64,000 nucleotides of DNA from Conchocele bisecta (Eukaryota > Mollusca > Bivalvia > Lucinida > Thyasiridae), in NCBI GenBank assembly GCA_029237695.1, contig CM055265.1, positions 219,035,679 through 219,099,678 of the forward strand. Reading direction: 5' to 3'. The notes below the pieces were generated by a model, which did no database searches, was not told the DNA's origin, and worked only from the letters and a program-made list of their open reading frames with translations. A program made the position numbers and the translations under genes. Below, one piece after another: positions 1 through 12,020 of the stretch; within the stretch, counting starts at the first letter, position 1; every line of letters starts with the position of its first letter.

Positions 1-1510
1 ATAGAGTGTATCCATGTTTTAGATGATAATAGTATTTATTCGCAATTAAAGTTATGATGTAGAATTAAATAAACTATATTTAAATTCAGTAAGAGCAAAA
101 TTAATCCTTTTTGTCACGACCAGTCATCTCTGCCTAACTAGGAAGTGTGGTATTATTAATGAGCGTTTTTCGTTGTAACTTCCGAGCAGCCACTCGAATA
201 ACACAAGGACCACTAGAACAAGCAGAGTTACAACACCAGTTAAATACCTTTGACCTTTGAACCTTACTCGAGTAACTTTAATCGAACCCATGCCGTGTGG
301 TGGCTTACTAGGGTTCTAACTCGACTTGAACCTGAGCAACGACTCTGGTTCTTCCAGTGAATGATACTCGGGTTATTAGAGTATAACCCGTGAGTTATCA
401 CAAAAAACGACCAATGACTTACGACAGACTCTATTAAATGTGCCGAGTTGCCGAAGCCCATAATATTTAATAAATTGCCGTATATCGTTGATCGCAATCA
501 ACAACGTTAACGACCAAATTGCACCACTTTAAGCAATTAACTGCACTGGAAAAGATACCACATTTCTTTGATCGTAATAAGTCTGACGCGGAGGTGCGAA
601 AATTTGCCAAGCACAAACTTCGACATGACTTTCGAGTCATCGTATAGGAAAAATAGCGAGAAATGAGTCCGCGGGACTTCAACCATGTTTCGAGGGATCG
701 CATTTTTCGAGGAGATGCATTTTGAGCCATCGCATGTAAAATACATTAAACATATAGGGAACATTATCGGGACCGCGACGCTATTTCGAGCGAGCCCGAC
801 ATTACGAGCCATCGCATTTTGAGCGATCGCGATTTCACTGCATTTACATTTACCTTGTATGCATGCGTGGCATGACTTTCAAATAACCCGGCGAATATGC
901 CTGCTCTATTCTGTTTTATTTTATCGCACTGTTATCCCCCATTCGAATGTTCATGTGACATATTCGTCTGGACAATATTTTATTAAGTTTTGTTCGAGTT
1001 TTTGTAACATGTGACACATTCGTTTTTGTTGCAAGGGTAGTGATGCCAAACGTAAACGTCAGACATTTGTGTGATGTATTCGTACGTATTCTTCATCATG
1101 TGTGACGCATTCGAACAAATATATCACACGTGTGACATATTCGTTTCTGTGCCATTTAAGGTTCAACACACGTACATGGACTAAAGCTATACCCCCTCTT
1201 GCCTATCAGTGAGGGGATACTAATTGGCAACCTACTAAGCATTTACTGCGTTATGTTGCATTAAACTCTGTCTTGCCATTATAAAGATATTACATTCAAC
1301 ATCCTACACCACTTTTAATTGAAATGGCGCAATCTTAAATATTGCGCGGGCCCGGAGGACGCACTGTCTTGCCATCAGTTTTAATATTTTTTCCCAATGT
1401 TAGTACTTTCCCCTAACAAAAGAAAAAGAGGGCCATGATGGCCCTAATTCGCTCACCTGACTCCATGAACACGAGAGGAGAATGTGACATTGAATTCATA
1501 TGTGTTTTAA
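1..1510. other. gene-free stretch with short imperfect repeats
   Basis: No coding region is recognised. Around 600-830 short motifs of the type GAGCCATCGCAT recur. Around 955-1145 there are about five spaced copies of GTGACAYATTCG-like words. These look like degenerate simple repeats rather than genes. Reading frames here are short and have no recognisable domain. Confidence 0.5.
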
Positions 1511-1517
1511 ACAAATT

Positions 1518-2465
1518 GTGCTATTTTTAGATGGCGGTCATCTTGGATTAAGTGATGACTCATTTTACCAAATCTGAAAATGCTTCACCCGAGGATCTTA
1601 ACTTACTATGAAGTTTGGCCAGCATCGGCCATGTGGTTCCTGAGAAAAGACGTTCAAAATCTCGAATAAATGGACCTTTTGGAGGCCATTATGGCTGACA
1701 TGACATAATCATCCGATTCCGACAAATATTGCACCAGAGCAATCGCCTCATTGATACCTTCAATTATATATATGGCATGAGCATATTGAGTCAAAAATAA
1801 AATTTGACCCCACGGGCCACTCCCATTTTTGACCCCGGGGTCACCATTTAACACCTTTGTAAGAGCATTCTAAGTCGATCATTCCTACCAAGTTTCGTCG
1901 AAATCCGGCTGGCGGTTCATGATAAGAATAATTTTTCAGAATTTGTGCTATTTTTAGACGGCGGCCATCTTGGATTAGCGACGATCTACATTTTAACAAA
2001 TCTGAAAAGGCTTCACCCATGGACCATAACGGTGAAGTTTGGCCACCATGTGACAAGCGGTTGGAGCGAAGAAGAATTTTGAAAGCTCTAATAAAATAAC
2101 GACCTTTTGACCTTTCGGCGGCCATCTTGGATGAAATGACCATCCAATTTCGACAAAAAATGTACCAGAGCGATCACCTCTTTGACCCCACGGGCCACAC
2201 CCATTTTTGACCCCGGGGTCAACATTTTAACAACTTTGAAAGAGCATTGTACATCGATCCTTCCTACCAACTTTCGTCGAAATCCGGCTGGCGGTTCATG
2301 AGAAGAAGATTTTTTAAAGATTTGTGCTATTTTAAGACGGCAGCCATCTTGGATTACATAATTACGTAATTTTAACACATTGGTAATCCCCCTACCTAAG
2401 GACCCGGACCATGAAGTTTGGTGACTATAGACCCAATGGTTACCGACGAGAAGACGTTTGAAAAT
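1518..2465 (+). repeat. tandem repeat carrying GCGGCCATCTTGGAT
   Basis: Three successive copies begin with TGCTATTTTTAGACGGCGG-like text at about 1520, 1948 and 2326 (steps of about 428 and 378 bp; the third is partial). Each unit contains CCATCTTGGAT, a 'gaagtttggcc' segment, 'ttttgaccccggggtca' and 'cgaaatccggctggcggttc'. A second CCATCTTGGAT box lies inside the unit (about 2118). The box resembles the vertebrate YY1 site (GCCGCCATNTTG). Frames across the unit are chance frames. Confidence 0.8.
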
Positions 2466-3459
2466 GTTCACGGGAGGACGACGACGGACACATTGCGGTA
2501 AAACGGCATCTAGTCGCACGCTGACTGAGCCACGATCTATAAACTTACCCAGGGACATTACATTGCAAATATAGTGTAACCCGTCCACTGGCGGTTTGTT
2601 TCGGTGAGTCCGCACAGTACAACAGTTCGACTTGGCAACGCCACCTAGCGACTTATCACCGGCTCTGCGGTGCATAATATAAAAATCCTAAAACCATCAA
2701 CTTCTAAAACTGGCGTTTTGAAGAAAGTCACGAAATATTCAATCTTAAATTAGATAAAATTGACGCAGTAAAATTTGAACAACGTTATAAGACAAAGATT
2801 TGAGTGCAAGAAATAATCCACATTCAGACACGTGAAAATGTTTGGCATTTCTCCATTTCATTGTCGAAACTCCAGACGGTTTTACAGAATGTGAAAACCA
2901 TGGAAAAGGTATACTGGATATCAAATACTCCTACAAGCACCGATATGAACTTGTGAGTGAAATTCACGACAGGTCATACATAACATCGAAACAGAAACCA
3001 TTGCCTTGAAAAAGTCTGAGAAATATTACACACACACAAGTACACATTCAAACAGCTGTATGTCAAAAATACTTCTGCGACTTTGCACTGCAGTGGAGAA
3101 GCCATGATTCTTGCAGGTGGTGCGAGAACATACGTTCAATTTCTTCCATTGTAGTGATTTTAAAGCGACAATTTTCACATATATTATACAGGTAGTTATT
3201 TCCCCCAGAAAACATAGGTTAAAGTAAAATAAGTACGCACCTGACCAAATGTTATGGGATGCAATCGCACCCAATACACATCATGTCACTGGACTTTGTA
3301 CTGTACACCCACTGGGGAATCCATGTGACAAATGTTTTGTATGATGTGGTGTTTGTGAATGAGCTGATAAGTCAAGTGTCGTGCCTTTGAACTTAATAAC
3401 TGGGTGCCAGACATCCTTCAGTAAAGTTGCAAATCATGATTTGAAGTTGGGTCACCTCT
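2466..3459. other. no gene recognised
   Basis: AT-rich sequence between two repeat blocks. Short frames exist on both strands but none shows a domain, a splice pattern or a repeat relationship I can support. Confidence 0.4.
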
Positions 3460-3830
3460 GTTTGGCACAAAGTGTTCTTTATGGGAATTAAATATTAAAT
3501 AAGTATAATTATGTAACTATTCCAACAGTTTTAAAAATTATGAGTGCCGGCTACACAGAAAAATTCAATTAGTAATCTCAAGTTTACTGATAGAGAGGCG
3601 CGTTTGTATCATCGTGCTATTTTGATTGTAAATGAACAAGGTCATTTTTCAATTATTTATATAAAGTAAATGTGTCACCTGAATGAATATTTGTATTGAC
3701 TTGTTACAAAATATGATCATTGCACATCAAAAGATAAATAGAGACAACAAATAGTTGTTTCCATTAACATTTTAAGGAGTCAGGGTTATCGCCCTTGATA
3801 TCAAATTGGCAATTCAAGCTTGATATAAAA
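3460..3830. mobile_element. MITE-like family C, copy 1 (partial)
   Basis: Contains the family C landmarks in order: TGTTCTTTATGGGAATTAAA, AATTATGAGTGCCGGCTACA, AAATGTGTCACCTGAA, TGATCATTGCACATCAAAAG, then a 'ttatcgcccttgatatca' segment. The same order recurs at 9235, and reversed at 20945 and 38256. No protein is encoded; non-autonomous DNA transposon is the best description. Confidence 0.7.
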
Positions 3831-3884
3831 ATAATAATAATATAAAATTAACATGGCTGATATGATTATTTTAAGAATTTTACC

Positions 3885-4150
3885 CAATTTTCTGCGACGG
3901 CCATCTTGGATTATGCGACAACCTCCATTTTAACAAATATGAAAATGCTTCACCCACGCACCACAACTGTGAAGTTTGACCAGCGTCCGCCAAATGGTAC
4001 ATGTGAAGAAGACGAAATCTATAATTAAAGTATGACCTGTCGGCGGCCATCTTGTATGATGTACCATCAGATTTTGACAACAAATTATCCAGAGTGATTG
4101 TCTCCACGAAACCTTCGATTTGATATATATCAGGACCATATTTGGTCAAA
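3885..4150 (+). repeat. dispersed copy of the CCATCTTGGAT repeat
   Basis: Carries two CCATCTTG boxes (about 3893 and 4042), the 'aaaatgcttcacccac' and 'gtgaagtttgaccagc' segments and a 'cagagtgattg' tail, in the same order as the units at 1518-2465. It is a diverged extra unit separated by a family C element. Confidence 0.75.
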
Positions 4151-4399
4151 TTGGAAATACAGCCATGAGCAAGATAAAAAATCAATGTGTGAAAAAACAA
4201 AGAGAGAACACTGGAATATTAGTGAGGCAAGAGTTGTGATAAATATACACAAATGAATTCAAGTTATGCTCTGGACACAAAATCAGTATGCGAACAAAAC
4301 AAAAGAAATCAGTATGGTAAGAGATGTTCTTCTTGCTTTTAAGGACTAGAGCAAGTGAGCAGGGTCTCACACATACCCCCGGCCGCCGCCAAGTCATTT

Positions 4400-5245
4400 G
4401 GCCTGGACATTTGGCATGAAAGCCGTATAGGTGAGATATAGAATGAAAATATGGCTGTTGATAAAGAAGTATGTGACGTTTCCAGTCAATCCGACATACA
4501 GTTGCAGAGAAATTGTGTACTTAAAACATTAATGCTAATATTTCAAAACAGTTAACACAATTTGACCTTGACCTTGGGCATGAAAGCCGCATGAGTGGGC
4601 TATGAAATGAAAATATGGATGTTGATAGAGAAATATATGAATTTTCAATTCAATCTGACTTACGGTTGCAGAGAAATTGCTTTAACGCATATACTTCAAA
4701 ACATTTAACGCAAGTTTCAAAGTAATTTCACCTTCACCGTGTGCACGAAAGCCGCATGCGTGGGCTATATAATTTTTGTTTATTGGTGTTTAACGGCCTA
4801 TCAACAGCTATGGTCTAATACTCTCATAAGGGATATAACTGTCGGATTCAAAATGCCAAAGACGTATGGGAGGGCCAAGCCAGGTATCTAGTCGGAATTC
4901 CGGTAAGGATGAATCGCGATTGTTAAATTACCCATCACATGCACCCATCAGGGCTACAGAAAGAAATTATTGATCTTCTGACTTCATAAAGAAGTACATA
5001 TAGAGCTTCAAGTCAACCGGACTTGCGGTTGCAGAGACATTGTGTACTTAAAAACGTTGACATGTTTGACGCAAATATTTCAAAACTTTAAGTAATTTGA
5101 CCTTGTGCAGGAAAGCCACATCGGTGGGCTACAGTATAACAATATGGATGACGAAAAAGAAGTATACGAAGATTCAACTCAATGCGACTTACGGTTGCAG
5201 ACCTAATGGGTACCCAAAAACCTTTAACGCAAATGTTACGGATGG
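4400..5245 (+). repeat. about 170-bp tandem repeat, four interrupted units
   Basis: Four diverged units each run 'gaaagccgcatgcgtgggctat ... aatatggatgttgat ... gacttacggttgcagagaaattg ... ttcaaaacatttaacgcaa ... tttgacctt'. They start near 4405, 4570, 4745 and 5105. The third unit is split by an unrelated insertion (4770-4975). No gene is present; short frames are by-products of the repeat. Confidence 0.75.
4770..4975. repeat. dispersed repeat with GGCCTATCAACAGCT motif
   Basis: The segment opening 'ttttgtttattggtgtttaac' and 'ggcctatcaacagctatgg' interrupts a unit of the 170-bp tandem repeat. A shorter relative occurs at about 10206-10262. This shows the insertion is a dispersed repeat. 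Confidence 0.6.
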
Positions 5246-5654
5246 ACGAAAATACAAAAACTATATACACCTCGACATATTTTGTATGCCTGGGTATGAA
5301 TCATGATTGAAGGTACTGTGTTACAGATGGTGCCTCAATATTTTGTTTCTCACATCATGCAAGTCAAAATTTATTGCAAACATGTAATTTGTTACAAGTT
5401 TGACCATTGGGCATTGATTTCAATTATAATCATGATAATAGCACAAAATACATCATTAATTCGTAAATTTCCGTTTAACTTCGAAAGTCTACAAAGTTTG
5501 TCTTCGGTCTATTCTGAATGTTTCTAGTAAAATCCTTTATTGCGAAAATAACCGAAACCATGTGAAACCAACCAAATATGGACTTTATAGACTGTGGACG
5601 TTAAACGCAAATTTATGAATCAAAGATTGAATGCAATACCTTAAATGCTAATCA

Positions 5655-5925
5655 CTCTAGGTTGACGGTAGGATTTTTAAATTTGCTCAAATATGTGTAT
5701 GTGACTGGAGAAATGTGGCTTATGGGATTTGCGACCAGTGTAGATACACATCAGCATGAGTATCCGCACAGGATTTGCACTGTTCACCATTGCATCAATG
5801 AAACCTCCATCATGCTTCTAGCAAGCCACATCATTATCAGGCTACAGGAGTGTACTATTTGATCAGAAGCTATACTGGTCACAAATTCCATAAACCGCAT
5901 TATCCAGTCACAGCCACCGGGAGTT
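5655..5925. mobile_element. MITE-like family A, copy 1
   Basis: Imperfect inverted ends: 'ctggagaaatgtggcttatgg' on the left and 'ccgcattatccagtcacagc' on the right. The interior has GACCAGTGTAGAT and GGATTTGCACTGTTCACCA words and ends in 'actggtcacaaattcc'. Same layout as copies at 14097, 15555, 44490 and 51527. It encodes nothing and is presumed to be a non-autonomous DNA transposon. Confidence 0.7.
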
Positions 5926-6540
5926 AAGAACCACACAAACACTGCCGCTAGCATGGATGGTACTCCGGTTAAATGGTTAAGTTGTTGTAACTGAACTTGT
6001 CTTTCTCAAGCCGTTCCTTGAGGGTTATATTTTCAGATGACAGTCGCTGCTCTTAAGATGACAGTCTGTCATGGCGACACTATCATTTGCTTGGTGTAGG
6101 TCAGGAACTGGATCAGTTCCCATTTCGCGAATGTTTCACAACTTGTTGCCCAGGTGGAGTAGTGTCTTTGGGCAGCGATTCTTCTGGTGGCCTTTGTCCT
6201 TCAACAGCAGAAAGAAAACCAATTCCCGCCGTATCTGCTTCTTCTAGGACCGCTCATATAATATCTCAATAGCCCTGCTGGTGTCTGCCTCGACTGCAGG
6301 GTGAAGTTCAAGATGCTCGACGAATTATCCAGATGGCTAAGATATGTAGACAGCTTCCCTGAAACAAACAATAACACACTACTATGTACATGGTTAGCCT
6401 TTTATTGAATTACTTACCAGTATTAACCATTTCTCAGCAAATGACTCCGCAACTTTCCAAAATGAAACAATGCTTAGAGATTTACATCCCACCAGGGCAT
6501 CAAACTCACAACACTTGGATAAATGTGGTACAGTTGTTTC
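5926..6540. other. no supported gene; possible degraded coding text on minus strand
   Basis: Slightly GC-richer sequence. On the minus strand about 6040-6300 some stretches read like protein, including a short coiled-coil-like run, but stops fall in every frame and no family is recognised. Treated as unassigned. Confidence 0.3.
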
Positions 6541-6689
6541 TGTCAAAATGTTCCGGGTTTATACGTGTACAAAGTGTTGTGCGTTGCGTATCCGTGGAGT
6601 TTCCGTTAGTTGCGTTTCGAACCGTGTGTCGTCTACGTGTAATACGTTTTCGGCCATGCGTTGCGTTTCCCCACTCTTGCGCATGCGCG

Positions 6690-7010
6690 AAAGTCGAGCA
6701 AACCGTGTTCAACGCATTGAGTTTCAAAAGTGTGTAATCCGTGTACAACGGTTGTAAACGTATACAACGGTTGTAAACAACGCATTGAGTTTCAAAAGCG
6801 TGTAATCCGTGTACAACGGTTGTAAACGTATATGTACAACGGTTGTAAACGTATACAACGCTAAGGTAAACCGTTTAAACGATTTAACGCTTTCTTTGAC
6901 GAACGGTTACACGCTTCTACATGCACACAGCACCGTACAGATGAAACCGTGTTATACGTATAACACGTTTCCACGGGTTTTAACGCATTACACGTTTTGG
7001 TATGCCAACC
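6690..7010 (+). repeat. left cluster of CGTTGTATACG-type repeats
   Basis: The words 'gtgtaatccgtgtacaacgg' and 'ttgtaaacgtatacaacg' repeat at about 6733-6770 and 6798-6860, with further CGTTTAAACG and CGTGTTATACG variants to about 7010. Many of these words are near-palindromic. Confidence 0.7.
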
Positions 7011-7424
7011 GTGTATCGCGTAGAATGCGCAGCATGCTCAGATCGTTCTTCGTGTGTGTATATATACTTCTAGACTGCAGGGCTTCTAAAATTTTTTTTT
7101 CAGTTTTCCGGTTCTGGACCGATTTTTGAACTCTCAGACCGATTGAGATTTGAAAACTAGTCTTAAAAATCGGTCCGAGAAAAATTGCCAGTCGGCTGCT
7201 ATTTCGTTATAAACCTTGTAAATTTACCGGTTTTGACCAAGTAATTTATGACACATATCCGCGGGCCATATCCCTGTTAAACCAATGTGTAGCTCGCTGT
7301 GTATTCAGTTTCTCCATATATCGATTTTTCTTAACACACGCTTGGGAGAGGTGTATAGCGGATTAGTGACTGAAATAGACTGGCTTCAGCGTAAAGATAC
7401 GAGAGTTCCTAGATTCGCCATTTC

Positions 7425-7582
7425 TGAGGTCTACAAATACATTAAATATGCTTAAAAGCATCAATGAATGAAGAAACAAAATTAATTTTTATATGGAGGG
7501 TATAAAATAAAAAAAATATTATTTTGTTCATCATTAATTGAAGATTTTAGGCATATTTAATGTATTTATAGACCTCGGTCCA
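7425..7582. repeat. hairpin element with GGTCTA..TAGACC ends
   Basis: Left arm 'gaggtctacaaatacatt' and 'aaatatgcttaaaa'; right arm 'ttttaggcatatttaatg' and 'tatttatagacctc' is its inverted complement. A solo right arm recurs at about 9178-9213 and a diverged one at about 43827. Consistent with a small MITE. Confidence 0.65.
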
Positions 7583-7854
7583 CAGACGAGATTTGTGTGT
7601 CGCTTTGTGCAAAAAAATCGATAACACTAAGCCCTGTCAAATAACAGGTGCTTATTGTATGACATCATTCAGCACGAGAAATGCGTCGTGACCACTCCTT
7701 TAGGCTATGTTTTGAAATGTTACTGATTGGTCAACACGCCCTTTGATGTTCCGCAGACGTCGCGAACGTGTGACTCATGGGGCAATCATGCAGTAACCCA
7801 TTTCATGCTGAGGATACGATTATGTTTGCGGGAACATATTTTCCTTCTATGCAC

Positions 7855-7935
7855 TCAGAAGTATATGCCGCGAGCACCATTTAAACCGTCTCGTCGAGAC
7901 GGTTCAAATGAGTGGTCACAACGTATACTTTCATT
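7855..7935. repeat. family H hairpin, copy 1
   Basis: AACCGTCTCG and CGAGACGGTT flank a single base. The right side continues as CAAATGAGTGGTCACAACGTATAC. The same text occurs as half or full hairpins at about 19957-20000, 29612-29640 and 42195-42262, so this is a dispersed palindromic repeat. Confidence 0.65.
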
Positions 7936-8319
7936 GAGAAATAACAAAAATAAAAATAAATTATTTAATAATTTCATACCCGTAAATGTGTATTGCGAAA
8001 GGAATGGATTACAAAAAAAACACTGGATTATACGCAGATCTGTCGCCATGTTTCGCCGATATTGATTTCGAAAATATTTTCCGTAAATGGTGTTGAAAAG
8101 TTGACACAAAATTCAGAGTTCATGCGGAATTTCGGTGGGATTATGCACGTATCAACAGCTAATCGTCCGCATGAATAGGCAGGACACGTGACCATTATTT
8201 ATTAACAATTAATCCTTTTAAGCGCCTGTTGATCGCGAGCATTATACATTGTAATACGCGTCTGTCTATCGCGAGCACTATACAACGTACCCCGACCATC
8301 GCGTTATAATGGATGTGCG

Positions 8320-8893
8320 GAATGGTGGTACATGTAGGTGCGAAACGATCCGCCTGTAAACGATCCAGGCCGAACAGGTACATGTATTCGCGATATTTTA
8401 AAAGGGACGAAACAAGGCCGCCTCGAAGCGATCGGGGCCGAACAGGTATTCGCGTTAAAACGTGTAACCGTTGTACACGTTTCAACGCTTTCATATAGCT
8501 ACACGCTTCCAGGTAAAGCGTTGTACACGTTTCGACGCTTTCATCTCGCTACATATGTATACGCCAAAGCGTGTTATACGCATTGATGCTAAAAGTATTA
8601 CACGCTTTAAAACGGTTTGACAATGTGTATTACACGTGTACGAACCGTATTATACGTTTAAACAACGTATACAACGCTTTTAAACTAAACGGTTTGACAA
8701 TGTGTATTACACGTGTACGAACCGTATTATACGTTTAAACAATGTATACAACGCTTTTAAACTAAACGGTTTGACAATGTGTATTACACGTGTACGAAAC
8801 GTATTATACGTTTAAACAACAGTATACAACGCTACAGCAAACCGTTGCGTTCGCGTTGCGTTCGCGTTGAGTTTGCAAGTGTTGTCTACGGTG
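8320..8893 (+). repeat. right subterminal cluster with three tandem units
   Basis: Near 8610-8830 a unit of about 85 bp containing CGGTTTGACAATGTGTATTA, CACGTGTACGAAC and ATACGTTTAAACAACGTATA is repeated three times, preceded by related words from about 8450. Same vocabulary as the 6690-7010 cluster. Confidence 0.75.
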
Positions 8894-9234
8894 GAACAAA
8901 AACGCAGACTGCACTGTAAGCGAGTAAGTCACATTGTTCATAGTTGTGAACAGTAACTCTTGAAATCTACAACCGTACTGTCCGCATCAGAGTTACGTTT
9001 CCATTCATAGTCTTCCTCTACAGAATAGTGAATAAGAGTTCTGATTCGCAAATTACATGTAGCAGTTAAAGTTGGGGTCTCATCTGCAGGTTGAAGCAAC
9101 GGACCAAGGTATATACATATGTATGTTATAGAGGGAGTAACAAAACATTTTTAGCTCCTTTTTCAGTTTATGGATGCTTTTAGGCATAGTTAATGTATTT
9201 ATAGACCTCGGTCCGTTACTTCAACATGTGGTCC

Positions 9235-9545
9235 CATCTAGTAGGCATAACATTTTGTCTATAAGAATGAAATAAGTGTATAATTGTGTAACTACGGTAC
9301 ATGTATTCCGCCAGTTTTTAAAATTACGAGTACCGGCCCACTATACAGATATAATCATTTAGTAATCTTTATTTTACTGATAGTGACTCGCGGTGGTATC
9401 AGCCTATTTTGATATGTAAATGAAGCAGGACATTTTTAAATTATTTATACCAATTAAATGTGTCACCAGAACAAATATCTTTATCGACACATTATAAAGT
9501 ACGATCATTGCACATAGCGAAACTAAGTAGAGATACTACCCAGTG
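9235..9545. mobile_element. MITE-like family C, copy 2 (partial)
   Basis: Landmarks in the same order as 3460-3830: GAATGAAATAAGTGTATAAT, ACGAGTACCGGCCCAC, ACTCGCGGTGGTATCAGCC, AAATGTGTCACCAGAACAAA, GATCATTGCACATAG. A short right arm of the 7425 hairpin family precedes it. Confidence 0.7.
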
Positions 9546-9715
9546 GGCACACGGCGTCAGATTGACGTTGGATATTGGTTGGATTCACGTCGCGACGTCG
9601 CCAACCAAAATACAACGTATATGCGGCGTCAATACTACACCGTTGTATTTACGTCGGGATTTGACGTCAAAACAACGTCGTAAAACTGACCTGTTTCCAC
9701 AGTGTTGAGATATTT
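9545..9715. repeat. dispersed repeat beginning CCCAGTGGGCACAC
   Basis: Opens with CCCAGTGGGCAC and carries repeated GACGT words (GGCGTCAGATTGACGTTGG, GGATTTGACGTCAAAAC, AACAACGTCG). The text around 18240-18320 uses similar words. A frame reads through it but is a by-product of the repeat. Confidence 0.5.
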
Positions 9716-9724
9716 TTTCATATT

Positions 9725-10204
9725 ACCTGTACAAGTACATGTACATTTTCAAATACATGTACAAATGGGGGGGGGGTCCCAAAATGAGAACTGAATATTT
9801 ACAATAACAAAACTATATATTCAGCCCTGAAATGAGAATAATCCGGATCTGATGCCAGGTCTTCGCCACACCAGAATCACTTGGCCCCTCCCAAAAGCAG
9901 TAGGATCAGTAATAATCTTACTACTTTTATAATGGGCAATAACCCAATTCAACTCACAGGTAACAAAAGAGCCAAAGATAAAAATGTACCGGAGGGTCAA
10001 ATCAGGCAAATAGTGATTTATGGAGGAACCACTACCGTTAATTCATGCCGTCTCATTCGCCCGACCACCACCCACGTAAAGTTTTGTATTACTTTTATAA
10101 TAGTTTTTTTTAGATGGAAAATATACAAATTAGGTCACAATTAACAACTAAAGTGTAAATCAGATCTGATTAGCTATTCTGTAGAGGAAGCCTACATGTA
10201 TGAT
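9725..10204 (+). repeat. direct repeat, copy 1
   Basis: About 430 bp of this segment reappear at 10289-10713 with visible divergence: 'aagtacatgtacatttt', a G tract, 'atattcagccctgaaat', 'gatgccaggtcttcgcc', 'agcagtaggatcagtaata', 'gaggaagcctacatgtatg'. Copy 1 has about 60 extra bases near 10020-10080. No coding function is inferred. Confidence 0.8.
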
Positions 10205-10288
10205 TTGTTTGTTGGTTCGGTTTAACGGCCTATCAACAGCTACGGTCATTTAAGGCCAGACCAATGGGTTTAGTACTAAATCCCATAT

Positions 10289-10713
10289 ATTAACTGTACA
10301 AGTACATGTTTAAGTACATGTTCAAGTATATGTACACATGGGGGGAAAATCCTAAAATCACAAATGAATATTTACAATAAAATAACTATATATTCAGCCC
10401 TGAAATCAGGATGATCCTGATCTAATGCCAGGTCCTCGCCACACCAGGATCACCTGGCCCCCTCCCAAAAGCAGTAGGAGCAGTAATAATCTTACTACTT
10501 TTACTATTGGAAATGTCACAATTCAACTCCCAGGTAACAGAAAGAGCCAAAGATAAAAACGTATCTGAGGGCCAAACCAGGCAAATCGTGATTCATATGT
10601 AATACTTTTATAATAGTTTTTTCAGATGAAAAATATACAAATTATGTTACAATTAACTAAAGTGTACATCAAATCTGATTAGCTATTATGTAGAGGAAGC
10701 CTACATGTATGAA
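10289..10713 (+). repeat. direct repeat, copy 2
   Basis: Second copy of 9725-10204, lacking the roughly 60 bp near the 3' part. The spacer between copies (10205-10288) contains the GGCCTATCAACAGCT dispersed repeat. Confidence 0.8.
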
Positions 10714-11569
10714 TGGAATCGTAACTCTGCTACAGACGGCACAGGAGTAGATTGCAAGAGTATTGTTCGCAAGTACAATAACATGGTTCAATAATAATGA
10801 GACATACATATCTGTACATGTATCAAACCATTGAAAACTGACATTCTGATCTGCATATAAAAAATGTAATTTCGGATAATCCTGCGCACCGGCTAATGCA
10901 AAATTCACGTAATGTTTTTCCCAGCTTACGTCAAAATAAATTAGGTTGATTTTTTAATAAACCAGTTGATTAACGGTATAATAAGTCACAATTTTATCCC
11001 ATTTCGATAGTTTGGTAAAAGGTTATTCAGAACATGGTCACAGTGATTAGTGGTTCTGCTTACTAAATTAATAGATCAACATCAGCCCTGTTAAAAAAGC
11101 TTCATAAACCAATAATACACATGCAAATATACCAACATTCATTATCATTTTATTCCCGTATTATTCGCAAAACTCAAGGACAAAATGGACTGTTATTTTG
11201 ACCAAATTTGGCTTGGTTTCCGCTAGGCGGATAAAGAAAATAAACGACAGATGAAATAGTAAAAGTCATCCGTTTAGCCGTGATTATCTCGGCTAAGAAC
11301 TGCCTTGAATGTTCAGGGAATTTAGACTGAATATGGATATTTTCACGAAAAGAAAATTATTAGTAGGTGAGCAGAATTAACAGACACGATCGTAATCTCA
11401 ACCAACATACAGTCTCCACCCCCGCCCATATTTCGTGAGGTCACACCAATGAAGCAAAGAAGTCCCTCATCACCACCCAGACCAAACATGGGTATCCTTT
11501 GTACAAATGATTTTTAGGAAGCCCACCCACCAGAATACAAATACTTAATACAAATACTACACTTCCATT
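10714..11569. other. no gene recognised
   Basis: AT-rich sequence without a recognisable domain, RNA or family repeat. Short frames only. Confidence 0.4.
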
Positions 11570-12020
11570 TTTTTAATTGTTTGATCACTGTTGTTATAGT
11601 TTTCTAAATATTGTAAACACCTGACTTTCTGAAAACACTTGTCTTAAGAAAACAACAAGAATAATCAGACATGTAAAATATTGGTTTGTGCAAAGCCACA
11701 TACACGGTGCGAAGCCGGGTACAGCTACTTAATAGAAATACTGTACCGGCCTATATTCATGATATTTTTGGGGAAAAGTCACCGCTGTGCAAATGCACAG
11801 TGTACCTGGATTCGCACGCCTCGATTTTTTACTTATTTGATCACTTTTGTTACAGTTTTCTTAACACATTTGACTTAAAAAAAACACTTGTCTTAAGAAA
11901 ACTGCATGCATAAGCTGACGTGTTTTATTACAAAATATTGGTGTGTGCAAAGCCACATACACTGTGCGAAACCGTATACACTTACTTTAACAGAAATACT
12001 CCATCCCCACCCACACTTGT
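11570..12020 (+). repeat. two diverged units of about 260 bp in tandem
   Basis: Both units run 'ttttttaattgtttgatcac', 'gttatagttttct', 'aaacacttgtcttaagaaaa', 'aaatattggtttgtgcaaag', 'ccacatacac(g/t)gtgcgaa'. The first starts near 11570 and the second near 11825. Reading frames shared by the units are by-products. Confidence 0.7.

Larger units (their letters stand above)
6545..8893. mobile_element. candidate non-autonomous DNA transposon with subterminal repeat clusters
   Basis: Two clusters built from the same short words (ACAACGGTTGTAAACGTATA, CGTGTACAACG, TTTAAACG, GTATTACACG) sit at 6545-7010 and 8320-8893, enclosing about 1.3 kb of different sequence. The outermost bases GTTCC (about 6548) and GGAAC (about 8892) are inverted but very short. 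Subterminal repeat clusters are typical of several transposase classes. No transposase frame is visible, and boundaries are inferred. Confidence 0.4.

Noticed and set aside
6040..6300. Coding-like text on the minus strand
   Set aside because: Stops in all frames, no splice structure and no recognised family.
9460..9708. 82-codon plus-strand frame
   Set aside because: Spans the end of a family C element and the CCCAGTGGGCAC repeat; composition follows the repeat.
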